DNA of 6,441 nucleotides from Saprospiraceae bacterium (GTDB lineage Bacteria > Bacteroidota > Bacteroidia > Chitinophagales > Saprospiraceae), in contig JABDJE010000153.1 in the NCBI GenBank assembly GCA_013002625.1, positions 1-6,441 on the forward strand, in the 5' to 3' direction. A program made the position numbers and the translations under genes. The notes beneath the pieces were generated by a model. That model had not been told where the DNA came from and did no database searches. It was given only the letters and a program-made list of their open reading frames with translations. Position 1 is the stretch's first letter. Each line of letters opens with the position of its first letter. This document shows positions 5,727 to 6,441 of this stretch, one piece after another.

Positions 5727-6441
5727 ATGATTGGCGAAAACCTTAAATATTTAAGACAGAAGAACAAGCTCAGTCAGCAAGCTTTATCCGATGCCCTGGA
5801 GATTCCCCGCACTACGCTTGGGGATTATGAACGTGAAAAAACAGAGCCCAATATTTCTATGCTCCTCCGGATGGCTGATTTTTTCGACATCAAAGTCGAT
5901 GAGCTTATAAACTCTAATTTGAGTTTTGGCAAGTACGAAATACTTAAAAACCAGATGATGAAGGTTCTGGCGATTACAGTTGATGAAGAGGATCATGGTA
6001 ATATTGAACTTGTCGACACGAAGGCTGAAGCAGGGTATCTCGACAGTTATCAGAACCCGGAATACATCAAAGATCTTCCAAGAATTCGCATTCCTCACAT
6101 GAAGGGTGGACATTACAGGGCTTTTGAAATTCAAGGAGACTCCATGCTGCCTATTGAATCCGGTAGTATCATTATTGCCAGCTATGTCGAGCAACTCGAT
6201 AATATCAAAGACGATAAAACCTATATAGTAATCAGTAAACGAGAAGGCGTCGTATATAAGCGAGTTCGTATTGATCACGAACACAAGCAATTGATGCTTA
6301 TTTCAGATAACGACATTTATCTGCCTTACGAAATCGAGTTTGAGGAGATAGATGAAATTTGGGAGTACTATGCCCACTTAGGCTTTTCTGATATAAGGCA
6401 CAGCATCAACGAAAAAGTAGAATCTCAAATTAGTGATATTC
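5727..6441 (+). CDS. HTH-XRE/S24 LexA-like transcriptional regulator (3' partial)
   Basis: The frame stays open to the window end, giving 238 residues without a stop. The ATG at 5727 is the only sensible start: an in-frame TAA lies at 5703-5705 and no other start codon falls between. Residues 5-60 form an XRE-type helix-turn-helix (NLKYLRQKNKLSQQALSDAL, then PRTTLGDYEREKTEPN and MADFFDIKVDEL). A linker leads to an S24 peptidase domain. Ala102-Gly103 in KAEAGYL is the likely self-cleavage bond, Ser139 in GDSM the nucleophile, and Lys178 in VVYKRV the general base. Their spacings are close to those of LexA (Ala84-Gly85, Ser119, Lys156). Known relatives are repressors that cleave themselves when RecA is activated by single-stranded DNA. 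It follows the SRAP gene in the same direction, after two operator-like dyads. It could be an SOS-type local repressor or a phage-derived CI-like protein; no phage genes are nearby. Only a short C-terminal part should be missing. Confidence 0.93.
   Translation, partial: MIGENLKYLRQKNKLSQQALSDALEIPRTTLGDYEREKTEPNISMLLRMADFFDIKVDELINSNLSFGKYEILKNQMMKVLAITVDEEDHGNIELVDTKAEAGYLDSYQNPEYIKDLPRIRIPHMKGGHYRAFEIQGDSMLPIESGSIIIASYVEQLDNIKDDKTYIVISKREGVVYKRVRIDHEHKQLMLISDNDIYLPYEIEFEEIDEIWEYYAHLGFSDIRHSINEKVESQISDI

Noticed and set aside
5784..6290. 168-codon minus-strand open frame
   Set aside because: It lies wholly antisense to the HTH/S24 regulator, whose domains are unmistakable, and its translation shows no recognisable domain.

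Overview
The window looks like a piece of a Bacteroidota chromosome. The signs are two SPOR-like envelope proteins of the type common in that phylum, two small lipoproteins with N-terminal lipoboxes, AT-rich gene starts with no Shine-Dalgarno sequence, and a TAnnTTTG-type -7 element. No tRNA, rRNA, CRISPR array, insertion sequence or phage gene was recognised. Assignment below phylum level is not supported.

Left block, 1-2411, all on the + strand, is an envelope gene cluster. It starts with the 3' end of an OmpA/SPOR-like protein. One base later comes a small outer-membrane beta-barrel protein. After a 92-base gap follow two lipoproteins whose genes overlap by 29 bases: one with a TonB-C-terminal-like domain and one built of TPR repeats. 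All four products should be exported or surface-linked; no substrate can be read from the sequence.

Middle block, 2417-4039, is a single minus-strand gene for a membrane-anchored FMN-binding glutamate-synthase-like protein. It converges on the TPR lipoprotein gene with five bases between the stop codons, at a small inverted repeat. On its other side is a 129-base divergent intergenic region with a GC-rich dyad and a plausible Bacteroidota promoter. This serves an FtsN-like SPOR protein (4169-4783), which is followed by a good intrinsic terminator.

Right block, 4879-6441, holds an SRAP (YedK/HMCES) protein that captures abasic sites in single-stranded DNA. Next comes a HTH-XRE/S24 regulator with all residues needed for LexA-like self-cleavage, cut off by the window end. 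The regulator has no stop codon in the window and so is easily missed. The 146 bases between them carry a 27-bp near-perfect palindrome and a second 16-bp dyad over the likely regulator promoter. The simplest reading is a DNA-damage-responsive module with a self-controlled, cleavable repressor; this is inference from gene content and symmetry. Nothing in the window is clearly a new system. The best candidates for follow-up are this damage module with its operator-like palindromes, and the stand-alone membrane-anchored glutamate-synthase-like enzyme.
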